DNA of 64,000 nucleotides, taken from positions 1-64,000 of the forward strand of contig NZ_PVWJ01000005.1 in the NCBI RefSeq assembly GCF_003003775.1, written 5' to 3'. The notes under the pieces are model-generated. The model did not search any database and was not told the origin of the DNA. It saw nothing but the letters and a program-made list of their open reading frames with translations. Shown piece after piece: positions 62,149-64,000 of this stretch; position 1 is the stretch's first letter; the number at the start of each line of letters is the position of its first letter. Source of the DNA: Merismopedia glauca CCAP 1448/3 (lineage in GTDB: Bacteria > Cyanobacteriota > Cyanobacteriia > Cyanobacteriales > CCAP-1448). The translations under genes and the position numbers were made by a program.

Positions 62149-63731
62149 GTATTCCGCTCTCCTCTGTTAACTAGAGGAATGCCATAATCCATCCGCGCGG
62201 TGAAGCTAGAGCCAATTTTGTACTGCAAACCCAAACCAATAGAGGCGAGAGTGCTAGTATCGGCTTCTAGCTCTCTATTATTATTCCAGACAGTCCCCAC
62301 ATCGAAGAAGGGAACCAGATGCAGCGCGTCCGATTTTCCTTTAAGCAAAGGCAAGTAGACTTCCGCCGCAGCACTGACTCCATTATCGGCAATCAGGAGA
62401 TCTTGTCGATATCCCCTTACAGTTTCTTCGCCTCCTAAGCCAAATTGTTCCAATGGCACTAAAGCTCGGTCAGATAACTGCACGTTTCCTCTCAAGAGCA
62501 AGCTGGCATTTCCTAACTTCTTCAGCCAGCCAACTTCCCCTCGCCAGATCAGAAAACGGCTATCGGGTGCTGCTGGATTAATTGTGGCACCAAACGCACC
62601 CACACCCAAGCTGAAAGCCGAACGCACCCCTAAGATTTCTTGGGGGTTTTGTTGGTTCCATTCCGTGAAAAACCTCACGGTTGAGATACGGGTTTTCCCT
62701 TCTCTGTCTGCTCCAGGTGAGATGGGAAAGTTCACCCCCAGCAGTTGAGCAGAGCTTGAGCTATGAGATAATGTTAAACCCAAGGCAAGTTCTTGAGTTG
62801 CATCGGCGCTAGCTCTCCTGATTAACGGTTGTCGCCAGGTGAGTTGGTAAGAACGCTGCTGGGAAATGATATCTAACTGGTTGAAAGGTGGCTCGATAAT
62901 GTTGCTTTGCAGTTGCGAATAAATCAACTCAACCGTCCCATTTTTGGGATTAATGGGCACTTTGTAACTAGAGGCAATTCCATTGCTACCATCGGTGTTT
63001 TTGTAGGTGAGATGGAGTTTGTCTCCAGCTATCAAGAGACTGGTGTAGCTCAGTTCCACTCCTCGCTCAAAAGTACCTGCGGCGGGGGAACGATGATTAT
63101 CAGCTACAACCACTACAGAAATCGGCTCTTTCGGCTCAACTTTGACGTGCAAAATGCTCAAACCTGGTTGAGTTCCCACAGTTAAGGTAGCAGAGATGTT
63201 CTCAATTAGAGGATCGATAGATAGCAGTCTCAAGGCTTCTAACAAGCGCTCTTGGTTGACGATACCTGATGGAAGGCTAGAGCGGATATACTGTTTTAAG
63301 CGATCGCTTCCTTGAACATCAATCTCTTCCAGCTTTCCTTCTACGATTTGGATTGTCACTACTCCTGAATTTGAGGCAACTTTGGTTTGCAAAGGAATCA
63401 AAGCGCCGGAAGTGGTGTAACCATTTTGGAGGTATAAATTAGTAATTGCGCTTCTAGCTGCTAAAACTTCGGCAAAAGTGATATCTTTGCCTACATATGG
63501 TGCAACTACTTCTTGTAACTGTTCGTTATCAAAGACGGTGTTGCCCACAAACACAAAACGCTCAACTCGGATTGTCTCTGAAGTGTCCTGTTCTGGTTCT
63601 ATCTCTGGAGGATTTGGGACTTCTAGCTGTAGTTCCAGATTGAGGGGATTGGGTAGAGGCTGTGCGGTGATAACATTTGCCCAAAAGCAGCTAGAAGTCA
63701 GAGAAATAACAAACAACCAGAGTTTTATCAC
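62088..63731 (-). CDS. TpsB-type outer-membrane transporter (ShlB/FhaC/HecB family)
   Basis: 547 residues from a GTG at 63731, which gives a clean signal peptide (IKLWLFVISLTSSCFWANVI); a longer frame from 63821 begins with residues coded by AAAATCC repeats (FRFWILDLK) and is less likely. Two POTRA domains (~50-210: IRVERFVFVGNTVFDNEQLQ, NLYLQNGYTTSGALIPLQ, IVEGKLEEIDVQGSDRLKQY) are followed by a 16-strand-type barrel with FGLGGEETVRGYRQD. The family exports large TpsA proteins across the outer membrane. No TpsA gene is seen in the window. Confidence 0.9.
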   Translation of the reverse strand: MIKLWLFVISLTSSCFWANVITAQPLPNPLNLELQLEVPNPPEIEPEQDTSETIRVERFVFVGNTVFDNEQLQEVVAPYVGKDITFAEVLAARSAITNLYLQNGYTTSGALIPLQTKVASNSGVVTIQIVEGKLEEIDVQGSDRLKQYIRSSLPSGIVNQERLLEALRLLSIDPLIENISATLTVGTQPGLSILHVKVEPKEPISVVVVADNHRSPAAGTFERGVELSYTSLLIAGDKLHLTYKNTDGSNGIASSYKVPINPKNGTVELIYSQLQSNIIEPPFNQLDIISQQRSYQLTWRQPLIRRASADATQELALGLTLSHSSSSAQLLGVNFPISPGADREGKTRISTVRFFTEWNQQNPQEILGVRSAFSLGVGAFGATINPAAPDSRFLIWRGEVGWLKKLGNASLLLRGNVQLSDRALVPLEQFGLGGEETVRGYRQDLLIADNGVSAAAEVYLPLLKGKSDALHLVPFFDVGTVWNNNRELEADTSTLASIGLGLQYKIGSSFTARMDYGIPLVNRGERNTWQENGLTFQVQYQPFSGSY

Positions 63732-63789
63732 CTCAATTGACCAAAAGAAGGCGACCGATGGATGAGTCAAACCGTTATCAAATAGGTAT

Positions 63790-63823
63790 TTTAAATCCAA
63801 AATCCAAAATCTAAAATCCAAAA
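63790..63823. repeat. AAAATCC/AAAATCT heptamer tract
   Basis: Tandem heptamers between the Uma2-type gene and the TpsB gene. Related tracts at 1704-1727, 5772-5803 and 8317-8340. Confidence 0.8.
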
Positions 63824-64000
63824 TTAATCTATAATCCCACTAAGATCGACGACTAAACCAGGTAGCACCTCTTCTCCAGACAAACTCGTGGGAGATGAGA
63901 GGACTTCCACAGCTAGATTTGGGCGATAAATCTCTACCTGTTTGCCTTGAGGATTAATTAACCAGCCCAATCGGATACCATTCTCTAAGTATTCCTGCAT
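63824..64000 (-). CDS. Uma2-family (DUF820) protein, 3' end
   Basis: The last 58 codons of a gene entering from the right edge: LENGIRLGWLINPQGKQVEI, then YRPNLAVEVL and LVVDLSGIID. GWLINP..V.IYRP is the signature of Uma2 proteins, PD-(D/E)XK-like predicted nucleases that are very numerous in cyanobacteria. The active-site part lies outside the window. Confidence 0.82.
   Translation of the reverse strand: MQEYLENGIRLGWLINPQGKQVEIYRPNLAVEVLSSPTSLSGEEVLPGLVVDLSGIID

Overview
The window looks like accessory DNA from a filamentous or colonial cyanobacterium. The octamer GCGATCGC (HIP1) is scattered through almost every gene. Intergenic DNA is full of heptameric tandem repeats (GGGTGTR, AAAATCC, TGCCCYA types), and the gene families are typical of that group: XisI, Uma2, CHAT, NB-ARC with an HTH-like head, VMAP/MoxR/SAV_2336, and two-partner secretion. 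No rRNA, tRNA or CRISPR array was seen. A chromosomal island and a large plasmid are both possible.

Layout. 0-8.9 kb: small minus-strand genes, several toxin-antitoxin pairs, a lipoprotein carrying a staphylococcal-nuclease domain, a membrane ATPase operon with a frameshifted partner, and two copies of a ~200-bp dispersed repeat. 9-14.8 kb: a replicon-like block with a DnaB-type helicase, a winged-helix replication-type protein, and a cytosine-5 DNA methyltransferase nested in another frame inside a larger gene. 15.5-16.9 and 29.7-32.9 kb: two paralogous NB-ARC ATPases, the second coupled to a zinc-ribbon/Ser-Thr kinase/TPR protein. 16.9-28.7 kb: a minus-strand operon-like run of eight genes with three peptidases (HAD-M28 fusion, protealysin-like M4, a second M4-like enzyme), an emfourin-like inhibitor, a CxxCH protein, an uncharacterised large protein, a group II PLP decarboxylase and a ThuA/GATase-like protein. 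33-37.7 kb: small toxin-antitoxin type genes and remnants.

38-59.4 kb is the most striking part. Seven proteins share a short module with the core GKYNVNIGEGKEIHIGD or a degenerate form of it. It is attached to a WD40 propeller, a VMAP protein (with MoxR AAA and SAV_2336-GTPase partners), a NACHT ATPase, a CHAT protease, a large STAND-like ATPase, a helical protein and a caspase-like protease. I read this as a modular conflict or programmed-cell-death signalling cluster in which the module is the common adaptor. The CHAT gene ends on an A-AAA-AAG slippery heptamer, and a -1 shift there would fuse it to the next NACHT ATPase. A second gene (5.85-6.5 kb) has a T-TTT-TTA heptamer exactly where its reading frame changes.

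59.5-64 kb: a secreted TPR-CHAT protein overlapping a TpsB-type outer-membrane transporter, then the 3' end of a Uma2-family gene.

A 21-nt mobile repeat is inserted at CGAT/CG junctions in at least three genes, twice precisely inside HIP1 and in frame. A separate longer repeat sits in frame in the TPR-CHAT gene.
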